Positions 50,538-60,064 of a stretch of DNA of 64,000 nucleotides are shown here, one piece after another. The notes beneath the pieces were generated by a model. That model made no database searches and was not told the DNA's origin. It was given only the letters and a program-made list of their open reading frames with translations. Position 1 is the first letter of the stretch. Every line of letters starts with the position of its first letter. A program made the position numbers and the translations under genes. Source of the stretch: Nocardioides salarius (GTDB lineage Bacteria > Actinomycetota > Actinomycetes > Propionibacteriales > Nocardioidaceae); NCBI RefSeq assembly GCF_016907435.1, contig NZ_JAFBBZ010000001.1:1550001-1614000 (forward strand), read 5' to 3'.

Positions 50538-51221
50538 ATGACTTCCCACGACGCCGGCATCGACACCGTCCTGCTCGACCTCGACGGCACGCTCGTCGAC
50601 TCGGTCTACCAGCACACCGCCGCCTGGCGCGCCGCCTTCCGCGACGTCGGGGTCGACGTGGCGTCCCACCGCCTGCACCGCTCGATCGGGATGGGCGGCG
50701 ACCGCCTGGTCACCGCGGTGGCGGGCGAGAGCGTCGAGAACGCCGTGGGCGACGAGGTGCGGGCCCGCCACAAGGAGCACCTCGACGAGCGCTTCCACGA
50801 GATCGTGGCCACCGACGGCGCCGTCGAGCTGCTGGAGGAGCTGCGCACCCGCGGCTTCACCCTGGTGCTGGCCAGCTCGGCCGACAAGGAGCTCAGCGAG
50901 CGGCTGCTCGAGGTCGTCGAGGGCGCCGCACCCCTGCTGCACGACCGGGTCGCCGGCGGCGACGCCGACGAGTCGAAGCCGGCGCCGAACCTGGTCGAGG
51001 TCGCGCTCGGCTCCGTCTCCCCCGACCGTGCGGTGATGCTCGGCGACACGGTGTGGGACGTCGAGTCGGCGGCGCGCGCCGGGGTCGCGTGCCTGGGCCT
51101 GCGCACCGGCGGCATCAGCACCGCCGAGCTGCTCGAGGCCGGCGCCGCCAGCGTCCACGACACCCCCCGCGACCTGCTCGAGCACCTCGACGAGACGCTC
51201 CTGGGGCGTTCGCAGGGCTAG
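50538..51221 (+). CDS. HAD-superfamily phosphatase/phosphoglycolate-phosphatase-like
   Basis: The protein has 227 residues. HAD motif I is LLDLDGTLVDS, motif II VLASSADKE, motif III lysine in DESKPAPN and motif IV GDTVWDVESAARAG. A helical cap is inserted after motif I. Family members hydrolyse small phosphorylated metabolites. The ATG at 50538 was chosen by the start of motif I. Its stop shares the CTAG tetranucleotide with the stop of the convergent gene. Confidence 0.9.
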   Translation: MTSHDAGIDTVLLDLDGTLVDSVYQHTAAWRAAFRDVGVDVASHRLHRSIGMGGDRLVTAVAGESVENAVGDEVRARHKEHLDERFHEIVATDGAVELLEELRTRGFTLVLASSADKELSERLLEVVEGAAPLLHDRVAGGDADESKPAPNLVEVALGSVSPDRAVMLGDTVWDVESAARAGVACLGLRTGGISTAELLEAGAASVHDTPRDLLEHLDETLLGRSQG

Positions 51222-52018
51222 TCGCGGTCCTGCTTCCTCTTCTTCTTGTCGTCGCCCTCGGGCTCGGGCGAGGCGGTGATGGTGGGCGCCACGGGCAACA
51301 CCAGCTCGAACTGCACGTCGCGCGCCTCACCGCCTAGCGCAGCCGCAGTGACGTGGTAGAACCCGGCCTTCGCCCATTCGGTAAACCTGGTGCACCCCTC
51401 GTCGGAACGTTGCGAGCTCCACGCGACCTCGACCGTCGTGGTGCCCTCGTTGCGCAGCACGACCTCCTGGGTCGGCACCGCCTTCGGGCACTGCCGGCTG
51501 GTCCAGATCTCGTCGGGCCCCGAGGTGATCTTCATGGTCAGCGCGCTGGGCGAGACCTCCCACGTGCAGGCCACCGCGTCGCGGGTGCGCAGCTCGAGCC
51601 CGATGGTCACGCTGCGCCCGGCCACCGCGGACCCGACGACGGGCTCGACCCGCACGTCGCTGGCCACGCACGTGCCGACCGGCTCGGGGGGCGCAGCGGC
51701 CTTGGCCTTCTTCTTGCCCTTCTTCGAGCCCTGGCCGCCGGACTGCCCGCTCCCCTGCCCGGTGCCGTCACCGGCGGTCGCGGCGGCGTCGCTGGTCGGC
51801 AGCACCGACGAGGGGGCGACCTGCCCCGACGTCTCCTCGGTCTCCGCCGTCGTCTCGGCCGAGCTCTGCACGAGCTGCTCCTCGGCGGTGTCCTCGTCGC
51901 CGCCGAGCCCGAGCAGCCGGGCGGCGCCGAGGACGAGGAACAGGGCCACCAGCGCCACGACCAGACGTCGGCGCCAGTAGACCGCGGGCGCGTGGGGTCC
52001 CCGGGTCATGGTGCTCAT
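51218..52018 (-). CDS. Membrane-anchored extracytoplasmic hypothetical protein
   Basis: The protein has 266 residues. One transmembrane helix (LVVALVALFLVLGAARLLGL, about 19-38), a Ser/Thr/Gly-rich stalk and a KKGKKKAKAA patch lead to a beta-rich domain with four Cys (GTCVASDVRVEPV, VACTWEVSPSALTM, SRQCPKAVPTQE, GCTRFTEWAKAG), likely two disulfides. The C-terminus is again Lys-rich. The domain could be a beta sandwich; family unknown. TAGATT lies 8 nt before the ATG at 52018. It converges with the HAD gene. Confidence 0.78.
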   Translation of the reverse strand: MSTMTRGPHAPAVYWRRRLVVALVALFLVLGAARLLGLGGDEDTAEEQLVQSSAETTAETEETSGQVAPSSVLPTSDAAATAGDGTGQGSGQSGGQGSKKGKKKAKAAAPPEPVGTCVASDVRVEPVVGSAVAGRSVTIGLELRTRDAVACTWEVSPSALTMKITSGPDEIWTSRQCPKAVPTQEVVLRNEGTTTVEVAWSSQRSDEGCTRFTEWAKAGFYHVTAAALGGEARDVQFELVLPVAPTITASPEPEGDDKKKRKQDRD

Positions 52019-52091
52019 GGGGCGTCAATCTAGCCAGCATGGTCGGGGGTCTCGGCGAGGCGCTCCGAGGCCCTGGCGGAGAATGTCACCG

Positions 52092-52964
52092 ATGCCCACC
52101 AGCGACCTGCACGCCCCGATCCTGGACTGGTACGACGAGCACCAGCGCGACCTGCCCTGGCGTCGGCCGGAGGCCTCGCCGTGGTCGGTGCTGGTCTCCG
52201 AGCTGATGCTGCAGCAGACCCCGGTCGCGCGGGTGCTGCCGGTGCACGAGACCTGGCTCGAGCGCTGGCCCACCCCGGCCGACCTGGCCGCCGAGCCCAC
52301 CGGCGAGGCGGTGCGGGCCTGGGGCCGGCTGGGCTACCCCCGCCGGGCGCTGCGGCTGCACGCGGCCGCCACCGCGATCGTCGCCGAGCACGGCGGGCAG
52401 GTGCCCTCCGGTTACGACGACCTGCTGGCCCTGCCCGGGGTCGGCGACTACACCGCGGCGGCGGTGGCCAGCTTCGCCTTCGGGCGCCGTCACGTCGTGC
52501 TCGACACCAACGTGCGCCGGGTGCTGGCCCGCGCCGTCGGCCGCTCCGAGCTGCCCGGCCGCTCGCTGACCCGCGCCGAGCGCGACGCCGCCGCGGCCCT
52601 GGTGCCCGACGACGCCGCCACCGCGGCCACCTGGGCGGTCGCGGTGATGGAGCTCGGCGCGCTGGTCTGCACCGCCACCGGCCCGCGCTGCGAGGCCTGC
52701 CCGGTCGCCGAGCAGTGCGCGTGGCGCCTGGCCGGCCACCCGGCGTACGACGGCCCGCCGCGGCGCGCGCAGGCCTGGGACGGCACCGACCGGCAGTGCC
52801 GGGGCCGGCTGATGGCGGTGCTGCGCGAGAGCCACGCGCCGGTGCACCGCTCGGCGCTGGAGGCGACCTGGCCCGACGAGGAGCAGCGCACCCGCTGCCT
52901 GGCCGGCCTGGTCGCCGACCGGCTGGTCGCCCAGGTCGCGCCCGACGTCTACGCCCTGCCCTGA
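52092..52964 (+). CDS. mutY: A/G-specific adenine glycosylase MutY
   Basis: The protein has 290 residues. It has LMLQQTPVARVLPVHETWLE (catalytic Glu region), the helix-hairpin-helix LPGVGDYTAAAVASFAFG, catalytic Asp in LDTNVRRV and the Fe-S cluster loop C-T-A-T-G-P-R-C-E-A-C-P-V-A-E-Q-C. It removes adenine mispaired with 8-oxoguanine. The C-terminal part is short, lacking a long NUDIX-like domain, as in many actinobacterial MutY. An ATG at 52083 is the alternative start. A long hairpin follows. Confidence 0.93.
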   Translation: MPTSDLHAPILDWYDEHQRDLPWRRPEASPWSVLVSELMLQQTPVARVLPVHETWLERWPTPADLAAEPTGEAVRAWGRLGYPRRALRLHAAATAIVAEHGGQVPSGYDDLLALPGVGDYTAAAVASFAFGRRHVVLDTNVRRVLARAVGRSELPGRSLTRAERDAAAALVPDDAATAATWAVAVMELGALVCTATGPRCEACPVAEQCAWRLAGHPAYDGPPRRAQAWDGTDRQCRGRLMAVLRESHAPVHRSALEATWPDEEQRTRCLAGLVADRLVAQVAPDVYALP

Positions 52965-52971
52965 GGCGCGC

Positions 52972-53025
52972 GCGGGACGTCATACGGGCGGGACGTCCGT
53001 CCGAGCCAGAGGTATGACGTCCCGC
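52972..53025 (+). terminator. Hairpin after mutY
   Basis: GCGGGACGTCATAC (52972-52985) pairs perfectly with GTATGACGTCCCGC (53012-53025), with a 26-nt loop. It lies 8 bp after the mutY stop. Confidence 0.78.
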
Positions 53026-53036
53026 GGCCCGGACGC

Positions 53037-53074
53037 ACGAGTGCCCCGGACCCACCAGGGTCCGGGGCACTCGT
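53037..53074. terminator. clpC terminator
   Basis: ACGAGTGCCCCGGACCC (53037-53053) pairs with GGGTCCGGGGCACTCGT (53058-53074). The 17-bp perfect stem has a 4-nt loop. It ends the clpC transcript about 22 bp after the stop. Confidence 0.9.
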
Positions 53075-53096
53075 CACGAGCCTGTGCTCAGGCGCC

Positions 53097-55667
53097 TCAC
53101 TCGGGAGCGGGGCCACCCTTCGGCACGTCGGTCGGACCGCCGTCGTCGTCCGCACCCTCGACCGCGCCGGCGGCCTCGAGCGGCGGGACGTCGGGCAGCG
53201 CCGCGACCTTCTGGCCGGTGAAGGTGAAGGTCGCCTCGGCGCCCTCGCCCTCCACGTCGACCAGCACCAGCTGGCCGGGGCCGACCTCGCCGAAGAGCAT
53301 CTTCTCGGCGAGGGTGTCCTCGATCTCGCGCTGCACCGTGCGGCGCAGCGGACGAGCACCCAGGACCGGGTCGAAGCCCCGCTCGGCCAACAGGTTCTTG
53401 GCCGTCTGCGTCAGCTCCAGGCCCATGTCGCGGTCGCGCAGCCGCAGCTCCACACCGGCGACCATGTTGTCGACCATGTGCACGATCTGCTCGCGCGAGA
53501 GCGGCGGGAAGACGATCGTCTCGTCGACACGGTTGAGGAACTCGGGCCGGAAGTGCTGCTTGAGCTCGTCGCGGACCTTGCCCTTCATCAGCTCGTAGGA
53601 GCCGGCCGCGTCGCCACCCTGGTTGAAACCGAGGTGGACCGACTTGGCGATGTCTCGGGTGCCGAGGTTGGTGGTCATGATGATGACGGTGTTCTTGAAG
53701 TCGACCACCCGACCCTGTGAATCGGTCAGACGGCCCTCCTCGAGAATCTGCAGCAGGCTGTTGAAGATGTCGGGGTGCGCCTTCTCGACCTCGTCGAAGA
53801 GCACCACCGAGAACGGCTTGCGCCGCACCTTCTCGGTCAGCTGACCGCCCTCTTCATAACCGACGTAGCCCGGAGGAGAACCGAACAGACGGCTCACCGT
53901 GTGCTTCTCGGAGAACTCGCTCATGTCGAGCTGGATCAGCGAGTCCTCGTCACCGAAGAGGAATTCGGCGAGCGACTTGGAGAGCCACGTCTTACCGACA
54001 CCCGAGGGGCCGGCGAAGATGAACGAACCACCGGGACGCTTGGGGTCCTTGAGGCCGGCACGCGTACGCCGGATCGCCCGCGACAGGGCCCGGACGGCCT
54101 CGTCCTGGCCGATGACGCGCTTGTGCAGCTCGTCCTCCATCTTGAGCAGCCGCGAGGACTCCTCCTCCGACAGCTTCACGATCGGGATGCCGGTCGCCAC
54201 GGCGAGCACCTCGGCGATCAGCTCCTCGTCGACCTCGGCGACCTCGTCCATGTCGCCGGCGCGCCACTGCTTCTCGCGCTCGGCCTTCTTGAGGATGAGC
54301 TGCTTCTCCTCGTCGCGCAGACGAGCGGCGGCCTCGAAGTCCTGGCCGTCGATGGCGGCCTCCTTCTTCTGCCGCACCGCGTCGATCTTGTCGTCGTACT
54401 CACGCAGGTCGGCGGGCGCGGTCATCCGGCGGATGCGCAGGCGCGAGCCGGCCTCGTCGATGAGGTCGATCGCCTTGTCGGGCAGGAACCGGTCGGAGAT
54501 GTAGCGGTCGGCCAGGGTGGCGGCCGAGACCAGCGCCTCGTCGGTGATGGTCACCCGGTGGTGCGCCTCGTAGCGGTCGCGCAGGCCCTTGAGCATCTCG
54601 ATGGTGTGCGCGATCGAGGGCTCGGCGACCTGGATCGGCTGGAAGCGGCGCTCGAGCGCGGCGTCCTTCTCCAGGTGCTTGCGGTACTCGTCGAGCGTGG
54701 TCGCACCGATGGTCTGCAGCTCGCCGCGGGCCAGCATCGGCTTGAGGATGCTGGCGGCGTCGATCGCGCCCTCGGCCGCGCCGGCCCCGACGAGGGTGTG
54801 GATCTCGTCGATGAACAGCACGATGTCGCCGCGGGTGCGGATCTCCTTGAGCACCTTCTTGAGGCGCTCCTCGAAGTCACCGCGGTAGCGCGAGCCGGCC
54901 ACCAGCGCACCCAGGTCGAGGGTGTAGATCTGCTTGTCCTTCAGCGTCTCGGGGACGTTGCCCTTGACGATGTCGGCGGCCAGGCCCTCGACGACGGTGG
55001 TCTTGCCGACGCCGGGCTCACCGATCAGGACCGGGTTGTTCTTCGTGCGCCGCGAGAGGATCTGCATGACCCGCTCGATCTCCTGGTCACGACCGATGAC
55101 CGGGTCGAGCTTGCCCTCGCGGGCGTCCTGGGTCAGGTTGCGCCCGAACTGGTCGAGCACCAGCGACGAGGACGGCGCCTCGCCGGCACCCGAGGTCGCT
55201 GCCGCGGCCGAGGCCGAGGACTCCTTGCCCTGGAAGCCCGAGAGCAGCTGGATGACCTGCTGGCGGACCCGGTTGAGGTCGGCGCCGAGCTTCTGCAGCA
55301 CCTGGGCGGCCACGCCCTCACCCTCGCGGATCAGCCCGAGCAGGATGTGCTCGGTGCCGATGTAGGAGTGGCCGAGCTGGAGCGCCTCGCGCAGCGAGAG
55401 CTCGAGCACCTTCTTGGCGCGCGGGGTGAAGGGGATGTGCCCGCTGGGCGCCTGCTGGCCCTGGCCGATGATCTCCTCGACCTGGGCACGCACCGCCTCG
55501 AGCGAGATGTCGAGGCTCTCCAGCGCCTTCGCGGCCACGCCCTCGCCCTCGTGGATCAGGCCCAGCAGGATGTGCTCGGTGCCGATGTAGTTGTGGGAGA
55601 GCATGCGGGCCTCTTCCTGGGCCAGCACGACCACCCGGCGGGCTCGGTCGGTAAACCGCTCGAACAT
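53097..55667 (-). CDS. clpC: ClpC ATPase of the Clp protease
   Basis: The protein has 856 residues. It has two Clp-N repeats ([20 protein letters not shown] and the second around [20 protein letters not shown]) and two AAA+ modules with Walker [14 protein letters not shown] and [24 protein letters not shown]-type middle region reads [20 protein letters not shown]. It unfolds substrates for ClpP and needs adaptor proteins. The start at ATG 55667 was chosen because AGGAG lies 8 nt before it, not before the ATG at 55673. A ClgR-type box lies upstream. The C-terminus ends in a Pro/Glu-rich tail. Confidence 0.97.
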   Translation of the reverse strand: MFERFTDRARRVVVLAQEEARMLSHNYIGTEHILLGLIHEGEGVAAKALESLDISLEAVRAQVEEIIGQGQQAPSGHIPFTPRAKKVLELSLREALQLGHSYIGTEHILLGLIREGEGVAAQVLQKLGADLNRVRQQVIQLLSGFQGKESSASAAAATSGAGEAPSSSLVLDQFGRNLTQDAREGKLDPVIGRDQEIERVMQILSRRTKNNPVLIGEPGVGKTTVVEGLAADIVKGNVPETLKDKQIYTLDLGALVAGSRYRGDFEERLKKVLKEIRTRGDIVLFIDEIHTLVGAGAAEGAIDAASILKPMLARGELQTIGATTLDEYRKHLEKDAALERRFQPIQVAEPSIAHTIEMLKGLRDRYEAHHRVTITDEALVSAATLADRYISDRFLPDKAIDLIDEAGSRLRIRRMTAPADLREYDDKIDAVRQKKEAAIDGQDFEAAARLRDEEKQLILKKAEREKQWRAGDMDEVAEVDEELIAEVLAVATGIPIVKLSEEESSRLLKMEDELHKRVIGQDEAVRALSRAIRRTRAGLKDPKRPGGSFIFAGPSGVGKTWLSKSLAEFLFGDEDSLIQLDMSEFSEKHTVSRLFGSPPGYVGYEEGGQLTEKVRRKPFSVVLFDEVEKAHPDIFNSLLQILEEGRLTDSQGRVVDFKNTVIIMTTNLGTRDIAKSVHLGFNQGGDAAGSYELMKGKVRDELKQHFRPEFLNRVDETIVFPPLSREQIVHMVDNMVAGVELRLRDRDMGLELTQTAKNLLAERGFDPVLGARPLRRTVQREIEDTLAEKMLFGEVGPGQLVLVDVEGEGAEATFTFTGQKVAALPDVPPLEAAGAVEGADDDGGPTDVPKGGPAPE

Positions 55668-55777
55668 GGGCATCGCTCCTCAAGCTGTGTGGGGGATTCC
55701 CCGCCCGATCGTCGAGCGGTGGAGACATCTGTTCCAACCCCGCGACCAGCCTACGCGTTCCCCCACACGACCGAAGA

Positions 55778-55800
55778 CCCGTCCGCTGTCAGCGAACGGG
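55778..55800 (-). promoter_or_regulatory. ClgR-box-like palindrome upstream of clpC / lsr2 terminator-like hairpin
   Basis: On the minus strand CCCGTTCGCTGACAGCGGACGGG contains CGCTGACAGCG, matching the ClgR core CGCYNANRGCG. The same sequence can fold into a 10-bp stem with a 3-nt loop, located 48 nt after the lsr2 stop. It may be a ClgR operator for clpC, a terminator for lsr2, or both. Confidence 0.6.
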
Positions 55801-55847
55801 CCTCCGGGTGGTGCGGGGTGCTGCGGGGTGCTGCGGAGCGGCGCGGG

Positions 55848-56189
55848 TCAGTGCGCGGCGTCGTACGCCTCGCGCACCTCGCTGCTCACGCGGCCCCGCT
55901 CGGAGACCTCCATGCCCTGCTCGCGCGCCCAGTCGCGGATGTCCTTGGTGCTCGGGCCGCCCGAGGAGCCGGCGCCACCGGTCGACGCGCGACGCCCCGA
56001 GCCGCGGCGCGAGGAGGAGACCTTGCGCGCGTGGCCGACGTAGCGGGCGAACGCGTCGCGCATCTCGGCCGCGTTCTCGGCGGTCAGGTCGATCTCGTAG
56101 GAGGTGCCGTCGAGTGCGAAGGAGACGGTCTCCGATGCCTCGGTGCCGTCGAGGTCGTCCTCGAGAATGATCTGGACCTTCTGCGCCAT
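55848..56189 (-). CDS. lsr2: Lsr2 nucleoid-associated protein
   Basis: The protein has 113 residues. The N-terminal oligomerisation part has MAQKVQIILEDDLDGTEASE and VSFALDGTSYEIDLT. The C-terminal DNA-binding part has STKDIRDWAREQGMEVSERG with the hook-like RGR motif (ERGRVSSEVREAY), which binds AT-rich DNA minor grooves. It silences foreign genes. The ATG at 56189 has AAGGAAG upstream. The 400-bp upstream region is AT-rich and holds a tandem repeat array, so autoregulation is plausible. Its position after coaX and before clpC mirrors M. tuberculosis. Confidence 0.95.
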   Translation of the reverse strand: MAQKVQIILEDDLDGTEASETVSFALDGTSYEIDLTAENAAEMRDAFARYVGHARKVSSSRRGSGRRASTGGAGSSGGPSTKDIRDWAREQGMEVSERGRVSSEVREAYDAAH

Positions 56190-56423
56190 TTGTTTTCTTC
56201 CTTGCTGTCGCTCGAACAGAGATATCGATCCCGTAGGCGTCACCGCCTAATGCGGGGCAATTGCTGCGTTTCGCCGTGCAGCATTGTGCATCATGCCATC
56301 ACGTTCGTATCGCCGACAATTGACGCGGCTTTCTTTACCTGCAATTGCGACGCCACCTGAGCATCCACGAGAAAGCGTCCGTCGAATTGCAGGATCGCGC
56401 GCCGGGGAATGGCTGCGGACCGA

Positions 56424-56583
56424 ATTGCGGCTCGAGTCGTGGTTCGGGTCGTGGCTTGGGTCGTGGTCTGAGTTGTGGCTCGACTCGTGTGCCCCAGGAC
56501 GCGCCCTGGCGCGGCCAGGGACCACGACCCGGACCACGACCCAGACCACGACCCGGACCACGACCCGGACCACGACCCGAGGG
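56424..56583. repeat. Inverted pair of 12-bp tandem repeat arrays upstream of lsr2
   Basis: The right array has five units GACCACGACCCG (56520-56579, one unit with a final A). The left array has four to five degenerate units of the reverse complement (for example GTCGTGGTTCGG, GTCGTGGCTTGG, GTCGTGGTCTGA, GTTGTGGCTCGA, about 56424-56483). They face each other across ~36 nt, so about 60 nt per arm can pair into a large hairpin. It lies between the coaX stop (56598) and the lsr2 promoter region. The rest of 56190-56420 is AT-rich leader with a small palindrome TAGGCG-TCAC-CGCCTA (56234-56249). Confidence 0.85.
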
Positions 56584-56597
56584 GGGACCGAGGCGCG

Positions 56598-57389
56598 TCA
56601 GCGGTTGCGGTCGAAGACCAGGCCCAGGCCGCGCAGCGTCAGCCACGGGTCGTGCATCGTGAAGACCGAGCACTCCTCGAGCACCAGCGGGGCCAGGTGG
56701 CCGGTGGCGACCACGGTCATGTCGTCGGTGCGCACGCCGAGCTCGGCGACCATGCGGTGCACGATCCCCTCGACCTGGGCGGCGGCGCCGAAGACCATCC
56801 CCGACTGGAGCGCCTCGACGGTGTTCTTGGCGATGACCGAGCGCGGGCGCGCCAGCTCGACCTTGCGCAGCTGGGCGCCGCGCCGACCCAGCGCCTCGAG
56901 GCTGATCTCGATGCCGGGGGCGATGGCGCCGCCGACGTACTGGCCCTGGGCGCTGACCACGTCGAAGGTGGTGGCGGTGCCGCCGAAGTCGACGACCACG
57001 GCCGGGCCGGAGTGCAGGGTGGCCACGGCCAGGGCGTTGATGATGCGGTCGCTGCCGACCTCGCGCGGGTTGTCCATCAGCACCGGGATGCCGGTGCGCA
57101 CCCCCGGCTCCACGACGACCCGGGGCACGTCGTCGAAGTGCGAGCCGAGCATGTCGCGCCACTCGTGCAGCACCGACGGCACCGTGGAGCAGACCGCGAG
57201 CCCCTCGATCTCGGAGGTGTGGCGCCCGAGCAGGCCGCGCAGCAGCACCGCCCACTCGTCGGCCGTACGCCGCTCGTCGGTGCCGACCCGCCAGTGGGCC
57301 AGCACGTCGTGGCCGGGCCCCTCGGCCGCGGGCTCGAGGAGCCCCAGCACCGTGTGGGCGTTGCCGATGTCGGCGGCCAGGAGCACCAC
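56598..57389 (-). CDS. coaX: Type III pantothenate kinase
   Basis: The protein has 263 residues with an ASKHA fold. It has DIGNAHTVLGL (phosphate 1; the usual Thr after Asn is Ala here), VGSDRIINALA (pantothenate/dimer motif), VVVDFGGTATTFDVVS and GAIAPGIEISLEAL. It phosphorylates pantothenate in CoA synthesis and needs a monovalent cation. The GTG at 57389 follows the nadC stop by 3 bp. Lsr2 and clpC follow downstream after the repeat array. Confidence 0.93.
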   Translation of the reverse strand: MVLLAADIGNAHTVLGLLEPAAEGPGHDVLAHWRVGTDERRTADEWAVLLRGLLGRHTSEIEGLAVCSTVPSVLHEWRDMLGSHFDDVPRVVVEPGVRTGIPVLMDNPREVGSDRIINALAVATLHSGPAVVVDFGGTATTFDVVSAQGQYVGGAIAPGIEISLEALGRRGAQLRKVELARPRSVIAKNTVEALQSGMVFGAAAQVEGIVHRMVAELGVRTDDMTVVATGHLAPLVLEECSVFTMHDPWLTLRGLGLVFDRNR

Positions 57390-57392
57390 GGC

Positions 57393-58298
57393 TCAGTCCT
57401 CGCGGAAGTCGAGGCCGAGGTCGAAGACGCGCACCGAGTGGGTCAGCGCGCCCACGGAGATGAAGTCGACTCCGGTGGCGGCCACCGCGCCCGCCCGCTC
57501 GAGGGTCAGCCCGCCGGACGCCTCGAGGGCGGCGCGGCCGGCGGTCAGGCGCACCGCCTCGGTCATCGTCGCGTCGTCCATGTTGTCGAGCAGCACCTCG
57601 GTGCAGCCCGCCTCGAGCACCGCGCGCAGCTGGTCGAGGTCGGTGACCTCGACCTCGACGCGCACGTCGGGGCTGGCGGCGCGCACCGCGCGGTAGGCCT
57701 CGACGACGCCCCCGGCGGCGACCACGTGGTTGTCCTTGACCATCGCCCGGTCGACCAGGCTCATCCGGTGGTTGAGCCCGCCGCCGCAGCGCACGGCGTA
57801 CTTCTGCAGCGAGCGCCAGCCGGGCAGGGTCTTGCGGGTGTCGAGCACCCGCGCCGAGGTGCCCTCGAGGGCGGCCACCCACGCGGCGGTCGCGGTGGCC
57901 ACCCCGGAGAGGTGCGAGGCGAAGTTGAGGGCGGTGCGCTCGGCGGTCAGCACCGCGGCGACGGGGCCGGCGACCGTCATCACCACGCCGCCGGGGCTCA
58001 CCCGGGAGCCGTCGGGCACCCGGTGCAGCACCTCGAGGTCGTCGCCCAGGCCGTAGCGGAACGCCATCTCGGCGACCCCCAGCCCGGCGACCACGCCGGC
58101 CTCGCGGGCGGCGACGTCGGCGACCGCGTGGCCCATCGGCGGCATCGCGGCGCTGGTGACGTCGTCGGCGCCGCCGGGCAGGTCCTCCTCGAAGGCGTCG
58201 GCGACGTGGGCGTGCACGCCGCGGGGGTCCAGGCCCGCCGCGGCGAGCTCCTCGACCAGGGCGCGCGGCAGGTCGCCGAGCGAGGTCCGGGCGATCAT
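57393..58298 (-). CDS. nadC: Nicotinate-nucleotide pyrophosphorylase (quinolinate phosphoribosyltransferase)
   Basis: The protein has 301 residues. It has NFASHLSGVATATAAWV, DTRKTLPGWRSLQKYAVRCG, GLNHRMSLVDRAMVKDNHVV, a metal-binding VEVEVTD and LLDNMDD, and ends with SVGALTHSV. It converts quinolinate and PRPP to nicotinate mononucleotide. The start overlaps the nadB stop by ATGA (58295-58298). nadA is not seen in the window. Confidence 0.95.
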   Translation of the reverse strand: MIARTSLGDLPRALVEELAAAGLDPRGVHAHVADAFEEDLPGGADDVTSAAMPPMGHAVADVAAREAGVVAGLGVAEMAFRYGLGDDLEVLHRVPDGSRVSPGGVVMTVAGPVAAVLTAERTALNFASHLSGVATATAAWVAALEGTSARVLDTRKTLPGWRSLQKYAVRCGGGLNHRMSLVDRAMVKDNHVVAAGGVVEAYRAVRAASPDVRVEVEVTDLDQLRAVLEAGCTEVLLDNMDDATMTEAVRLTAGRAALEASGGLTLERAGAVAATGVDFISVGALTHSVRVFDLGLDFRED

Positions 58299-60016
58299 GA
58301 CGTCCCTCCGCTGGTGGTGGCCCCGACCGCGACCAGCGCGTCGCTGGCCGGCTCGGGGTGGAACTCGACGCTGCCGACGCCGTCCCGCATCACCACGTCG
58401 AGGTGGCCGGCCCAGTCGGCGTCGTCGCGCTCGGGGTGGTCCTCGCGCCAGTGCGAGCCACGAGTCTCCTCGCGTCGGGTGGCCGCGTCGGCCAGGGCGG
58501 CGCTGATGGTGAGCAGGTTGGTGGTCTCCCAGGCGGCCACGTCGACGGTGTCGCTGGGGGTGGCCACCAGCGCGTCGAGCCGGGCGGTGGCCTCGTCGAG
58601 CCCGGCGGCGGTGCGCAGCACGCCCACCCGCGAGGTCATCACCTCCTGCACCTGGCGGCGTACGCCGGCAGCCACGAGCCCGGCGGTGCGCCGGTCGGGC
58701 ACGGGCTCGGCCCAGGGCCGCAGCTCGCCGGGCAGCACGGTGGCGATGCGCCGCGAGAAGACGAGCCCCTCGAGCAGCGAGTTGGAGGCCAGCCGGTTGG
58801 CGCCGTGGACGCCGGAACAGGCCGCCTCACCGGTGGCGTAGAGCCCGGGCACGTCGGAGCGGCCCCACACGTCGGTGCGCACCCCGCCGGAGGCGTAGTG
58901 GCAGGCGGGGGCGACGGGGATCGGGTCGGTGACCGGGTCGACGCCGTGGCTGCGGCACACGGCGAGGATGGTCGGGAAGCGGCGCTCCCAGAAGCTCGCC
59001 GTGGGCTCGTCGCCGCCGATGCGGGTCGCGTCGAGCCACATGTGCGGCAGCCCGGTCTCGAGCATCCGCCGCATGATGGCCTTGGCCACCACGTCGCGGG
59101 GCGCGAGGTCGGCCAGCGGGTGCACGCCCTGCATGAACCGCTCGCCGTCGGGGCCGACGAGCACCGCGCCCTCGCCGCGCACCGCCTCGGAGATCAGCGG
59201 CTGCTGGCCCACGGAGTCGGGGCCCAGGTACATCACGGTGGGGTGGAACTGCACGAACTCGAGGTCGCGCAGGGTCGCCCCGGCCCGCAGCGCCAGCGCC
59301 ATCCCGTCGCCGGTGGAGACCGCGGGGTTGGTGGTCTGGGAGAAGACCTGGCCCAGGCCGCCGCTGGCCAGCACCACCGCGCGGCAGCGCACCGCGCCGA
59401 CCCCGTCGCGCTGGCCCTCCCCCATCACGTGCAGGGTCAGGCCCGCGACCCCGCCGTCTGCGGCGAGCAGCAGGTCGACGGCCAGCGCGTGCTGGACCAC
59501 CTCGATCTCGGGGGCCCGCTCCACGGCAGCGACCAGCGCGCGCTGGATCTCCGCGCCGGTCGCGTCGCCGCCGGCGTGGGCGATCCGGTCGCGGTGGTGG
59601 CCGCCCTCGCGGGTCAGCGACAGCTCGCCCTGCGGGTCGAGGTCGAACTGCGCGCCCAGGCCGATCAGCTCGTGCACCGCTTCGGGGCCCTCTGTCACCA
59701 GCGCGCGGACCGCCTCGAGGTCGCAGCCGCCGGCGCCGGCCACCAGCGTGTCGCGCTCGTGCTCCTCCGGGGTGTCCTCGGGGCCGAGCGCCGCCGCGAT
59801 GCCGCCCTGGGCCCAGCGGGTCGAGCCCGCGGAGAGCACGTCCTTGGTGACGACCAGGACCTTCTCGCCGGGGCCCAGCGCGTCCTTGAGGCGCAGGGCC
59901 GCGGTCAGGCCGGCGATGCCGGAACCGATGACCACGACGTCGGCCGAGGTCGTCCAGCCGGGCTCGGGCGCGGTGAGGCGCCCGGGCACGCGGCGTACGG
60001 GGCTGGTGGTGGGCAT
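58295..60016 (-). CDS. nadB: L-aspartate oxidase
   Basis: The protein has 573 residues, a flavoprotein of the succinate-dehydrogenase/fumarate-reductase type. FAD binding is VIGSGIAGLTAALRLKDALG and AGSTRWAQGGIAAAL. The active-site region has HYASGGVRTDVWGRSDVPGL, then GEAACSGVHGANRLASNSLL. It oxidises aspartate to iminoaspartate. TAGCCT lies exactly 6 nt before the ATG at 60016, so an internal leaderless promoter probably exists 48 bp after panD. With nadC it forms an NAD branch inside a pantothenate operon. Confidence 0.96.
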   Translation of the reverse strand: MPTTSPVRRVPGRLTAPEPGWTTSADVVVIGSGIAGLTAALRLKDALGPGEKVLVVTKDVLSAGSTRWAQGGIAAALGPEDTPEEHERDTLVAGAGGCDLEAVRALVTEGPEAVHELIGLGAQFDLDPQGELSLTREGGHHRDRIAHAGGDATGAEIQRALVAAVERAPEIEVVQHALAVDLLLAADGGVAGLTLHVMGEGQRDGVGAVRCRAVVLASGGLGQVFSQTTNPAVSTGDGMALALRAGATLRDLEFVQFHPTVMYLGPDSVGQQPLISEAVRGEGAVLVGPDGERFMQGVHPLADLAPRDVVAKAIMRRMLETGLPHMWLDATRIGGDEPTASFWERRFPTILAVCRSHGVDPVTDPIPVAPACHYASGGVRTDVWGRSDVPGLYATGEAACSGVHGANRLASNSLLEGLVFSRRIATVLPGELRPWAEPVPDRRTAGLVAAGVRRQVQEVMTSRVGVLRTAAGLDEATARLDALVATPSDTVDVAAWETTNLLTISAALADAATRREETRGSHWREDHPERDDADWAGHLDVVMRDGVGSVEFHPEPASDALVAVGATTSGGTS

Positions 60017-60064
60017 CGCGTCAGGCTAGTCGCAGGCGCTGTGGGCGCGGCTCGGGCGTGGCGC

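Noticed and set aside
53097..55673. ATG 55673 as the clpC start
   Set aside because: It lies only 2 nt after the AGGAG site; ATG 55667 has proper spacing and matches the usual ClpC start.
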